Positions 1 through 6,761 of a DNA stretch of 64,000 nucleotides are shown here, one piece after another (position 1 is the stretch's first letter; every line of letters starts with the position of its first letter). Source of the stretch: Palsa-872 sp036844615 (lineage in GTDB: Bacteria > Chloroflexota > Dormibacteria > Dormibacterales > Dormibacteraceae); assembly GCA_036844615.1 (NCBI GenBank), contig DAIUFK010000005.1, positions 1-64,000 of the forward strand, given 5' to 3'. Both the position numbers and the translations under genes were made by a program. The notes beneath the pieces are model-generated. The model had not been told where the DNA came from, made no database searches, and worked only from the letters and a program-made list of their open reading frames with translations.

Positions 1-59
1 CAGGCTGAACTCGAACCCGAGCGGGGTGAAGCAGATGTTTTCGTGCTGGTGCCACTTTA

Positions 60-935
60 TTAGATTGCGTACTCCACGTCCGTCAACGTGACGCGCTTGC
101 TGGTCAGCAAGCGGCCCGCGGCTCGGGACACATAAGTCCCTGACGTGGGGGCCACGTCCGAATAATCGGCGCCCACGGCGATGGTCACGTATTCGAGGCC
201 GCCCCTGCTCGCATGAGTGGGATCGAAAGCCCAGGCGATCGCGTCGCCGGTCCCGTCGTCGACCGGCAGGATGACCTCGACCCACGCGTGTGTTCCACCC
301 TGTCCGACCAGGTGTCCCGAAACGTAGCGCGAGGGCAGCTCGGCAGACCTGCAGATGGCGAGCATGATGTGGGCGTAGTCCTGGCACACGCCGAATCCCT
401 GGGCGAGCGCCTCGGCAGCGGTGGTTCGAACTCCTGTGATCCCGACCTTGTAGGTGATTGATTGGTAGACCCAGTCGTTGATCCGGTCCGCAAGGTCCAG
501 GCCCCATGCTGCCTTCTCAGCCAGGTCGTCCGCAGCCCGCTCGATGCGAGCGTCTGCGGCGGTGAGGACGGTGGGCTCCAGCAGATACGACTGCTCCTGC
601 CATCCCTTGGGCAGCCGGTTAGGCTCAGACGAGCTCCGTTCGACCGACACCTCGGCGAGGAACTCGATCGACGAGCTCACGCGTGGCGCAAACGCATCGA
701 CGATGACGTTGCCGAAGCGGTCCTGCCGGTTCTCGAAGCGAACTCCTTCGAGGCCGGCCGAGACGCGGTGCCTCACCCGCCGCTGATCGCCGAACCGCTC
801 AGGCGGTATGACGACAAGGCGCTGGTTGAGGTCGCGGACGGGCGATGGGTACTCGTAGCGGAAGCTCTGCGTGATCTGGAACGAGGCACGCAGGGCCGAG
901 GACCAATCGATGGCAGAGCCCTCCGGAGGTTTCAA
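60..935 (-). CDS. Transglutaminase-like protein (Cys-His-Asp triad present)
   Basis: A 291-residue protein of the bacterial transglutaminase-like superfamily, which acts on peptide or isopeptide bonds. An N-terminal beta-rich bacterial transglutaminase domain occupies about residues 15-100. The papain-like core follows, with Cys184 in GVCQDYAH, His216 in THAWVE and Asp238 in FDPTH, so a full catalytic triad is visible. Its ATG overlaps the stop of the upstream transglutaminase gene by 4 bases, so the two are probably translationally coupled. Both are divergent from the ATP-grasp/alpha-E/transglutaminase operon. In many bacteria these families travel together and are suspected to make or crosslink a peptide product, but the substrate is unknown. 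No signal peptide is visible. Confidence 0.88.
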   Translation of the reverse strand: MKPPEGSAIDWSSALRASFQITQSFRYEYPSPVRDLNQRLVVIPPERFGDQRRVRHRVSAGLEGVRFENRQDRFGNVIVDAFAPRVSSSIEFLAEVSVERSSSEPNRLPKGWQEQSYLLEPTVLTAADARIERAADDLAEKAAWGLDLADRINDWVYQSITYKVGITGVRTTAAEALAQGFGVCQDYAHIMLAICRSAELPSRYVSGHLVGQGGTHAWVEVILPVDDGTGDAIAWAFDPTHASRGGLEYVTIAVGADYSDVAPTSGTYVSRAAGRLLTSKRVTLTDVEYAI

Positions 936-1738
936 GCTGCTTCCTCGGCGACGTCGGCCCAGACGACCATCTTGCTAAAGGCTGCCGGCCCAAAGGTGGT
1001 CACCATCGCCACGTCGAGCGCGTCGCGGCCACGTCCGATGAGCACCCTGCCGACCCGCCTTGTGTTGTTGCGCGGGTCGAAGGTCCACCAGCGATCGCCA
1101 ACCCAGACTTCCATCCAGGCGGCGAAGTCCATCGGGTTGGGGTCAAGTGGCACGTAAAGGTCAGGGAGATAGCCGAACACGTACCGCGCCGGGATGTTCA
1201 TCGCGCGGCAGAAAGAGATCGCAAGGTGCGCGAAGTCGCGACACACGCCGATCCTGTCCCTGTGGACGTCCACCGAAGTGGTCAGCGGGTTGCTGGTGCC
1301 GTACTTGAACTTGATATTGTCGTGAACCCAGTCGCAGATCGCCTGCACCCGCGCTGCGCCTGGCGCAGTCTGGCCGAAGAGCTCCCATGCAGTGCCCATC
1401 AGCTCGTCCGACAAGCAATAGCGGCTGGGCAGCGTGAAGTGGAGGATCTCGCCGGGAAGCTCTTCCACCGGCTTCTGGCCTGCCGTCGAGGCGTCGGGGT
1501 CGGGCTGGTCGGGAACCGCGCAGACAGCGTCGTAACGCAGGGCCAGCGGTCCCTCGGGCATCACAAAGCGCTTGACGGGGTTACCGTAGATGTCCACGTA
1601 CTCGTCGACCGGCACCGATGGCGTCGTCGACCAGGTCTCGGTCACCAGCCTGTGGCTGGAGTCTGACCGGGGCCTGACCTGGACGGTTACGGGGGTGGGC
1701 GCGCTCACGTCGTAGTTGAACTCGCAGCCAACCCGCAA
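932..1738 (-). CDS. Transglutaminase-like protein lacking the usual catalytic His
   Basis: A 268-residue transglutaminase-family protein, first gene of the leftward pair. The nucleophile motif GVCRDFAH is intact (Cys166) and the Asp motif TFDPRN is present (Asp221). The position normally holding the catalytic His reads DFAAWMEV, with Ala206 where HAW is expected. From memory, a subfamily of these proteins has Ser or Ala here, so this may be a subfamily trait, not decay. The rest of the fold, including the RVLIGRGRDALDVA tail, is well kept. The start lies 45 bases from the divergent GTG of the ATP-grasp gene, so the control region must be compact. Confidence 0.85.
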   Translation of the reverse strand: MRVGCEFNYDVSAPTPVTVQVRPRSDSSHRLVTETWSTTPSVPVDEYVDIYGNPVKRFVMPEGPLALRYDAVCAVPDQPDPDASTAGQKPVEELPGEILHFTLPSRYCLSDELMGTAWELFGQTAPGAARVQAICDWVHDNIKFKYGTSNPLTTSVDVHRDRIGVCRDFAHLAISFCRAMNIPARYVFGYLPDLYVPLDPNPMDFAAWMEVWVGDRWWTFDPRNNTRRVGRVLIGRGRDALDVAMVTTFGPAAFSKMVVWADVAEEAA

Positions 1739-1783
1739 ATTGATCGTCTTACCTGATATCGGAATGGCGCAGACACTATAGCT

Positions 1784-3256
1784 GTGCCCCCGGTGAATTC
1801 TCTAGGTGCCAACTACCAGTCCAACGGCTTCTATGACGAAATGCTTGCGCCTTCGGGCGAACCTCGTCCTGCCTATCGCCGCATCTACGCTCGCATGAAC
1901 GCCCTGGGGCCCCGCGAGCTGGAGCGGCGACACGACCTGGCGCTCGAGATGTTCCGCAACCACGGGATCACTTTCGCCGTCTACCCGGACGAGCAGGGCA
2001 TCGAGAAGGTGTTCCCCTTCGACATCATCCCGCGCGTCATCTCGGCAAGGGCCTGGAAGCGCCTCGAGGCGGGGCTCAAGCAGCGAATTCATGCCTTGAA
2101 CCTCTTCCTTGACGACGTGTACGGCCGCAAGCTGATCCTCAGCCAGGGAGCGATCCCGCCCGAGACTGTGCTTTCCAGCCCCCTTTACACGAGAGAGGTC
2201 GAGGGCCTCCCCGTCCCCCACGGCATCCACTGCCATATCGGGGGCATCGACCTCATCCGAGATCACAAAGGCGAGTTCTTAGTCCTCGAGGACAATCTGA
2301 GGACACCCTCGGGCGTCTCCTACGTGCTGGCGAACCGCTACGTCATGAAACGCGTGCTGCCGGACCTCTTCGCCGGCTACCCGGTCCGCCCGGTCGAGGG
2401 CTACGTCCACGAGCTTCTCCGCCACCTCCGGTGGCTGGCGCCCAAGGGAGTCGACGACCCGACGGTGGTCCTGCTCACGCCGGGGATCAACAACTCCGCC
2501 TACTACGAGCACCTGTATCTCGCCAAGCAGATGGGGATCGAGCTGGTCGAGGGCACCGACCTCGTGGTCGACCAGGACCATGTCTTCATGCGGACCACAC
2601 GAGGCCTGAAGCCCGTGCACGTGATCTATAGGCGGCTTGACGACGACTGGCTGGACCCTATCTTCGGCCGGCAGGAATCCCTGGTCGGGGTCGCCGGCCT
2701 GGTCAACGCCTACAGGGCAGGGAACGTGGCGATCGCCAACGCCCTTGGCAATGGTGTCGCTGACGACAAGGCCGTTTACGCCCTGGTGCCCAAGATCATC
2801 AGGTACTACCTCGGCGAGGACCCGATCCTGCCCAACGTGGAGACGTACCTCTGCGCGGTGGACGCTGATCGGCGCTATGTCCTCGACCATATCGAGGAGC
2901 TCGTGGTCAAGACTGTCGAGGGATCTGGCGGATACGGGATGCTGATCGGCCCGGACTCGACGAAGGAGCAGCGTGAAGATTTCAAGCGGCGAATCGAGGC
3001 GCGCCCGCGCAGCTTCATCGCGCAGCCGGTGGTGGCTCTTTCAGTGCAGCCTGTCTTCGATGGCGGCAAGCTCCGTCCCGCCCACCAGGACCTGCGCCCT
3101 TTCGTCCTCACCGGCCCCGACGTCCACGTCACGCCGGGCGGGCTCACGCGAGTGGCCCTGAAGGAGGGCTCGCTCATCGTCAACAGCTCGCAGGGCGGCG
3201 GCAGCCGGGACACCTGGGTCATGGCCGAAGACGAGGCCGAGCGGACAGATGCTTAG
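1784..3256 (+). CDS. Circularly permuted ATP-grasp type 2 protein
   Basis: A 490-residue protein matching the circularly permuted ATP-grasp family (formerly DUF404/DUF407). Recognisable segments are the N-terminal YDEM region, GIEKVFPFDIIPRVI, HCHIGGIDL, the EDNLRTPSGVSY motif near residue 170, LTPG near 230, and VVKTVEGSGGYGMLIGP near 385. ATP-grasp enzymes join a carboxylate to an amine with ATP, so this is probably a peptide or amide ligase of unknown product. The GTG start at 1784 is the first in-frame start that keeps the family N-terminus. The gene overlaps the alpha-E gene by 8 bases and is the first gene of a three-gene rightward operon. Confidence 0.92.
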   Translation: MPPVNSLGANYQSNGFYDEMLAPSGEPRPAYRRIYARMNALGPRELERRHDLALEMFRNHGITFAVYPDEQGIEKVFPFDIIPRVISARAWKRLEAGLKQRIHALNLFLDDVYGRKLILSQGAIPPETVLSSPLYTREVEGLPVPHGIHCHIGGIDLIRDHKGEFLVLEDNLRTPSGVSYVLANRYVMKRVLPDLFAGYPVRPVEGYVHELLRHLRWLAPKGVDDPTVVLLTPGINNSAYYEHLYLAKQMGIELVEGTDLVVDQDHVFMRTTRGLKPVHVIYRRLDDDWLDPIFGRQESLVGVAGLVNAYRAGNVAIANALGNGVADDKAVYALVPKIIRYYLGEDPILPNVETYLCAVDADRRYVLDHIEELVVKTVEGSGGYGMLIGPDSTKEQREDFKRRIEARPRSFIAQPVVALSVQPVFDGGKLRPAHQDLRPFVLTGPDVHVTPGGLTRVALKEGSLIVNSSQGGGSRDTWVMAEDEAERTDA

Positions 3257-4208
3257 CCGCGCCGCAACCTCGCTCACGCTCCTTGGCAGACACCTCGAGA
3301 GGGCCGACCACCTGGCCCGCATCCTCGGCGTGCACGTCTCGCTTTCCCTGGACCGGACCGACGAGCCAGGGCCCGAGTTCTGGACGCGGTTCATGGAGCT
3401 GGCGGGCTGGCCGGGCAGCGATACCAAGCGCCGAGCCCAGGCTGTCGAGGTGGTGATCACAGGCTCGCTCGGGCCGTCGGTTCGCGCGAGCGTGTCAGCC
3501 GCCCGCCTAGCCGCCCAGGCTGTGCGTCCTTCGCTGCCAAGCGAGCTCTACGAGCAGGTGAACGCACTCCACTGGCGCGTGCAGCAACCCACCTGGGAGC
3601 GCGACCTTTATCCGTTTCTCACCGACGTGCAGCTCACGAATCGGCTTGTCGATGGCTTGCTGATGGACACCATGCAGCACGACGAGCCGCGCGACTTCGT
3701 CCGCCTTGGCAAGTTCCTGGAGCGGACCGCCAACGTCACGGCTGTCGTCACACGCAAGACGGCGGAGCTCGCTGACGCGCCGGAGGACACGCTCGAATGG
3801 TCGGCCGTGCTCAAGTCGTGCTTTGCGTTCGAGTCATACCAGTCGCGTTACTCGGGCGGCGTGATTCCGGAGCACGTGATCGAATGCCTGCTCCTCGACC
3901 CTACGTTGCCGCGATCCGCGCGCTTCTCGGCCCAGGTTGCGCTCGATTCGGTGTCGCGGATCGACGGCCCGGGCCGCCGCTCGAAGCCCAAGCGCCTGCT
4001 GGCGCGCCTGCGCGGCCTGTTCATGGACGCCACCGCGCCGGCCGTGGCCGAGCAGCCGCGCGAGTTCGAGACCGAGTTCAGGGCCATGCTGAGGCAGCTC
4101 GAGCTGGCGATGCGCGAGGCCTACTTCCACCCCAGCAAGGTCCCCGCGAATGTCATGGGCGATGAGGAACGAGCCATGCCTCAGCAGCAACAACAAGGAC
4201 CGCGCTGA
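3249..4208 (+). CDS. Alpha-E domain-containing protein
   Basis: A 319-residue, mainly helical protein of the alpha-E family (DUF403-type). It begins MLSRAATSLTLLGRHLERADHLARIL, which is the family signature; a second recognisable stretch is FVRLGKFLERTANVT near residue 155. The biochemical role is unknown. The family nearly always sits beside the circularly permuted ATP-grasp protein and a transglutaminase, exactly as here. It overlaps the upstream gene by 8 bases and shares one base with the downstream transglutaminase start (TGATG), so the three are expected to be made together. The C-terminal tail ends in a short Gln-rich run. Confidence 0.9.
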   Translation: MLSRAATSLTLLGRHLERADHLARILGVHVSLSLDRTDEPGPEFWTRFMELAGWPGSDTKRRAQAVEVVITGSLGPSVRASVSAARLAAQAVRPSLPSELYEQVNALHWRVQQPTWERDLYPFLTDVQLTNRLVDGLLMDTMQHDEPRDFVRLGKFLERTANVTAVVTRKTAELADAPEDTLEWSAVLKSCFAFESYQSRYSGGVIPEHVIECLLLDPTLPRSARFSAQVALDSVSRIDGPGRRSKPKRLLARLRGLFMDATAPAVAEQPREFETEFRAMLRQLELAMREAYFHPSKVPANVMGDEERAMPQQQQQGPR

Positions 4209-5014
4209 TGAAGCTCGAGATCGTGCACAGCACCCGCTACAGGTATTCGGGTCCGATCGCCGAGACGGTGATGGAGGTGCGCCTGCGGCCGATGGACGGC
4301 AACGGGCAGCACTGTCGGGAGTTCAACCTTGATGTCAGCTCCGGGATCAAGCCACGCAGCTACCGCGATGGGTATGGAAACAATGTTCACTACTTCAACG
4401 TCGTCCGCCCCCACACCCGGCTGATCATCACCAGCAGGTCGGTGGTCGAGACGGGCCGAGAGCTCGACGAGCCCGGCGAGAGTCTCGTGCAGGATTTTCT
4501 GCGCTTCCGCTCGCCGGTCAAGGACGTTCCTGGCACCCGCGCGCTTGCCGCCCGCCATGCGATCACGGACCTGGGCTCGCGTCAGGCGGTGGAGCAGGCG
4601 CTTGACGAGCTGACGCTGACGATCAGCCGCGAGTTCACCTACGACAGGGCGGTCACCAACGTGTACAGCGCGGTCGATGATGTGCTCGAGCTGAAGGCCG
4701 GCGTCTGCCAGGACTTCGCCCACCTGTTCATCGCCGTCGCCCGCGCCATGGGCGTGCCGGCGCGTTACGTCAGCGGCTACATCCATACGCCCGGAGGAGG
4801 CGGTCCCACCAGCGCTTCCCACGCATGGGCTGAGGGATGGGTGCCGGGACGAGGCTGGGTGGGATACGACGCGACACACCCGGTCAGGACTTCGGAAGGC
4901 CACGTGAGGCTCGCCGTCGGGCGCGATTACAGCGACGCGGCACCGACACGCGGTATCTACGTCGGCTCAGCGACCGGGACGATGGACGTCGGCGTCAGGA
5001 CGCGCGAGCTCTGA
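4208..5014 (+). CDS. Transglutaminase-like protein (third in the locus)
   Basis: A 268-residue transglutaminase-family protein with the complete triad: Cys167 in AGVCQDFAH, His205 in ASHAWAEG and Asp221 in YDATH. The N-terminal domain begins MKLEIVHSTRYRYSGP, typical of the family. It is the last gene of the ATP-grasp/alpha-E operon; its start overlaps the previous stop by one base. With the two leftward paralogues this makes three transglutaminase-like proteins in 5 kb, two with full triads. A weak GC-rich inverted repeat follows the stop, between it and the convergent ACT-domain gene, but it lacks a T run. Confidence 0.9.
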   Translation: MKLEIVHSTRYRYSGPIAETVMEVRLRPMDGNGQHCREFNLDVSSGIKPRSYRDGYGNNVHYFNVVRPHTRLIITSRSVVETGRELDEPGESLVQDFLRFRSPVKDVPGTRALAARHAITDLGSRQAVEQALDELTLTISREFTYDRAVTNVYSAVDDVLELKAGVCQDFAHLFIAVARAMGVPARYVSGYIHTPGGGGPTSASHAWAEGWVPGRGWVGYDATHPVRTSEGHVRLAVGRDYSDAAPTRGIYVGSATGTMDVGVRTREL

Positions 5015-5024
5015 GGGCCGCCGT

Positions 5025-5714
5025 CTAGAAGCGGCGACCTCGCACGTGCTCGATCGAGAAGCTCGCGGTGTCGGCGATCAGCATCACCGCCATCACGCCG
5101 GCTTCGACCGGATCGGTGACCACGACATCGGCCGCTTCAGGCACCGATCCCGCCATGTTGGTGCACAGGACGAGTATCCCCGCCTCCCTGATCTCGCGCA
5201 CCGCGTTGCTGATGTCACCGCCCATCAGGGCGCCGGCAAGGACCAGCGCACGCGCTCGGTGAAGGCGGGCCACAGCGCGAACCGCTGCCGCAAGCTGGTC
5301 CTCGCCCACCAGCGGGATCGTGTCGACGGAGATCCTCTCGCCGCGGATGTTGTGACGGTCGGCCTCGGAGATGGCGCCCTGCGCCACCATGCCCACCTGC
5401 GCGCCACCGCCGATCACTATCACGCGCTTGCCATAGATACGCTCGAACGTCGGCACGGTGCTGACCCTGGTGATCCCCTCCAACCCCTCGAGGTCGGCGA
5501 TCAGCCGCTCGGTGTCGGGCGCGCCTGAGACCTCCATCTGGAGCTCCGCGAGCTCCGGTAAAGATGCGCCCTGCGCGCGCCCGGCACTATGCGCGCCGCC
5601 CGCCACGTAGGTGACGTTCGCGCCATGGCGAAAGATGGTCTCGGACAGGCGGTAGAGGACTCCAGGCTCGTCGCGCGCCGCCACCAGGAGACCAAGAACG
5701 TCGGAATCGGCCAC
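5025..5714 (-). CDS. ACT-domain protein with DUF5612-like C-terminal domain
   Basis: A 229-residue protein. Residues 1-90 fit an ACT-type ligand-binding fold (DVLGLLVAARDEPGVLYRLSE, then an acidic second half). Residues 95-229 form a second domain with GKRVIVIGGGAQVGMVAQGAISEADRHN and ends with a conserved-looking Asp/Val-rich segment. The architecture resembles proteins annotated ACT plus DUF5612, described mainly from archaea; that identification is from memory. The function is unknown; ACT domains usually bind amino acids. It faces the transglutaminase operon (10-base gap) and lies 9 bases downstream of the aquaporin gene on the same strand. Confidence 0.72.
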   Translation of the reverse strand: MADSDVLGLLVAARDEPGVLYRLSETIFRHGANVTYVAGGAHSAGRAQGASLPELAELQMEVSGAPDTERLIADLEGLEGITRVSTVPTFERIYGKRVIVIGGGAQVGMVAQGAISEADRHNIRGERISVDTIPLVGEDQLAAAVRAVARLHRARALVLAGALMGGDISNAVREIREAGILVLCTNMAGSVPEAADVVVTDPVEAGVMAVMLIADTASFSIEHVRGRRF

Positions 5715-5723
5715 GCGCGAAGA

Positions 5724-6542
5724 TTAAGCTCCCGGGGTCTGGGCAACTTCGTGGCTGACCGCGTCGGTGATCGGTTCCTGGACCAGACGCGGATTAGCCA
5801 GGAAGTCATAAAGGAAAGCCGCGCCTGCCCCGCCCACCAACCCGGGGATTAGGTAGACCGGAAGATATTGCGTCCAGAATGTCGGTCCGCCGGCGATCGC
5901 CTGCACCAGCTCCGGGCCGAATGCACGCGCGGGGTTCAACGATGCGCCGGTAACAGGTCCGAAGATGAGGATGATCGCGACTATCGCACCCCCGATGACG
6001 ATTCCCGCAAGCGTTCCAGGCGACCGCGAGTCGACTATGCCAAGGATCGCGAAGAGAAGCAGCCCGGTGCCCAGCGCCTCGGCGAGGGCCGCCTGGAGGT
6101 AGTAGCCGCCTGAGGCGTCAGCCGCGAAATGCGTCTGGCCCATCCCCAAGGTGACTGCCTTGGCACCAAAGACGCCCCAGATGGCGAATGCGCCGATGAT
6201 CGAGCCGACGTACTGGGAGATCCAGTAGAGCGGCACTTCCTTCCACGGCATTCGTTTGGTCAATGCAAGAGCGAGGGTCACGGCCGGATTGATGTGACAG
6301 CCCGAGACCTTGCCTATCGCGTAGACAAGGGCGGTGATTATGAAACCGAACGCAAAGGCGACCGCCAGGAGATCGGCCTCGGTGATAGCAAGAGCCGCAC
6401 TGCCGGCGAGCGCGAGGGTCGCGACCACCGAACCGGCGCCGACAAGGACCAGAGCCGCCGTGCCGACGATCTCTGCCAGCGCTCTTTGAAAGTTCGAATA
6501 CATCGCTGTCCGACCCCCTGCAATCTGAGTTGTGTTCGACAT
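5724..6542 (-). CDS. MIP-family aquaporin / glycerol facilitator
   Basis: A six-helix major intrinsic protein with both pore-forming half-helices: HINPAVTLAL in the first half and SLNPARAFGPEL in the second, the two NPA boxes of aquaporins. The open frame extends upstream to 6659, but the extra 39 residues are not family-like. I start at the ATG at 6542 (MSNTTQ). The internal ATG at 6503 (MYSNFQRALAE) has a better Shine-Dalgarno (AGGGGG about 10 bases upstream) and may be the true start. Substrate, water or small polyols, cannot be decided from motifs alone. It is divergent from the cimA leader, with about 100 bases between. Confidence 0.88.
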   Translation of the reverse strand: MSNTTQIAGGRTAMYSNFQRALAEIVGTAALVLVGAGSVVATLALAGSAALAITEADLLAVAFAFGFIITALVYAIGKVSGCHINPAVTLALALTKRMPWKEVPLYWISQYVGSIIGAFAIWGVFGAKAVTLGMGQTHFAADASGGYYLQAALAEALGTGLLLFAILGIVDSRSPGTLAGIVIGGAIVAIILIFGPVTGASLNPARAFGPELVQAIAGGPTFWTQYLPVYLIPGLVGGAGAAFLYDFLANPRLVQEPITDAVSHEVAQTPGA

Positions 6543-6640
6543 TGTCGGATCTCTATGTCCCCGTCTCACCAATCGGCCCGGCCAGAATTGTTCCCTACAG
6601 CCAGGCTCAAGACCGCTCCCATGGTCTACTGTTCCCTGCG

Positions 6641-6703
6641 ATGTCCAGCCGCCGCCCAATCATCGTCGCCATTCGGATTAGCCGGGGAGGTCCCCCGACT
6701 TAA
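6641..6703 (+). CDS. Isoleucine-rich leader peptide of cimA (candidate)
   Basis: A 20-codon ORF that starts at the ATG at 6641 and stops at the TAA at 6701-6703. It encodes a peptide whose centre reads P-I-I-V-A-I-R-I, so four Ile and one Val fall within seven codons (6659-6679). It sits just upstream of citramalate synthase, which feeds isoleucine synthesis, and overlaps the RNA segment that forms the antiterminator. There is no clear Shine-Dalgarno. A TANNNT-type -10 box (TACTGT, 6627-6632) lies 8 bases before the ATG, which would suit a leaderless transcript. I infer a ribosome-stalling leader; nothing here proves it is translated. Confidence 0.7.
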   Translation: MSSRRPIIVAIRISRGGPPT

Positions 6704-6761
6704 GCGCACTACGCTGACGTCGATGGACCTCCCGGCCCACACAAGGCCCGGAGGTTTTTTT
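6683..6761 (+). promoter_or_regulatory. Attenuator of cimA: alternative antiterminator and terminator pairings
   Basis: Segment 6685-6693 (GGGAGGTCC) is an exact 9-base complement of 6725-6733 (GGACCTCCC). The same 6727-6737 strand is the left arm of the terminator hairpin ending at 6755. The two structures cannot form together. A small hairpin 6683-6697 can sequester the first strand. The leader stop codon lies just past the first strand. A ribosome that finishes the leader would mask 6685-6693 and allow termination; one stalled at the first Ile codons would leave it free to form the antiterminator. This is the classical amino-acid attenuation layout. Confidence 0.72.
6725..6761 (+). terminator. 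Intrinsic terminator that also covers the cimA Shine-Dalgarno
   Basis: Left arm 6727-6737, loop CACACAA 6738-6744, right arm 6745-6755, with one internal C-C mismatch, followed by seven T (6755-6761). The right arm contains GGAGG (6750-6754), placed 7 bases before the cimA ATG at 6762, so the hairpin would both end transcription and hide the ribosome-binding site. A terminator placed directly against a start codon is hard to explain except as a regulatory switch. Confidence 0.75.

Noticed and set aside
1..59. A further gene at the left edge
   Set aside because: Only 59 bases are present beyond the first stop; no frame gives a recognisable protein.
5005..5045. Bidirectional terminator between the transglutaminase and ACT genes
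   Set aside because: There is only a 5-base GC stem with no T run on either strand.
6129..6761. Long N-terminal extension of the cimA reading frame (open to 6129)
   Set aside because: The extension is aquaporin antisense plus the attenuator; it is not family-like, and GGAGG with the ATG at 6762 gives the normal protein length.
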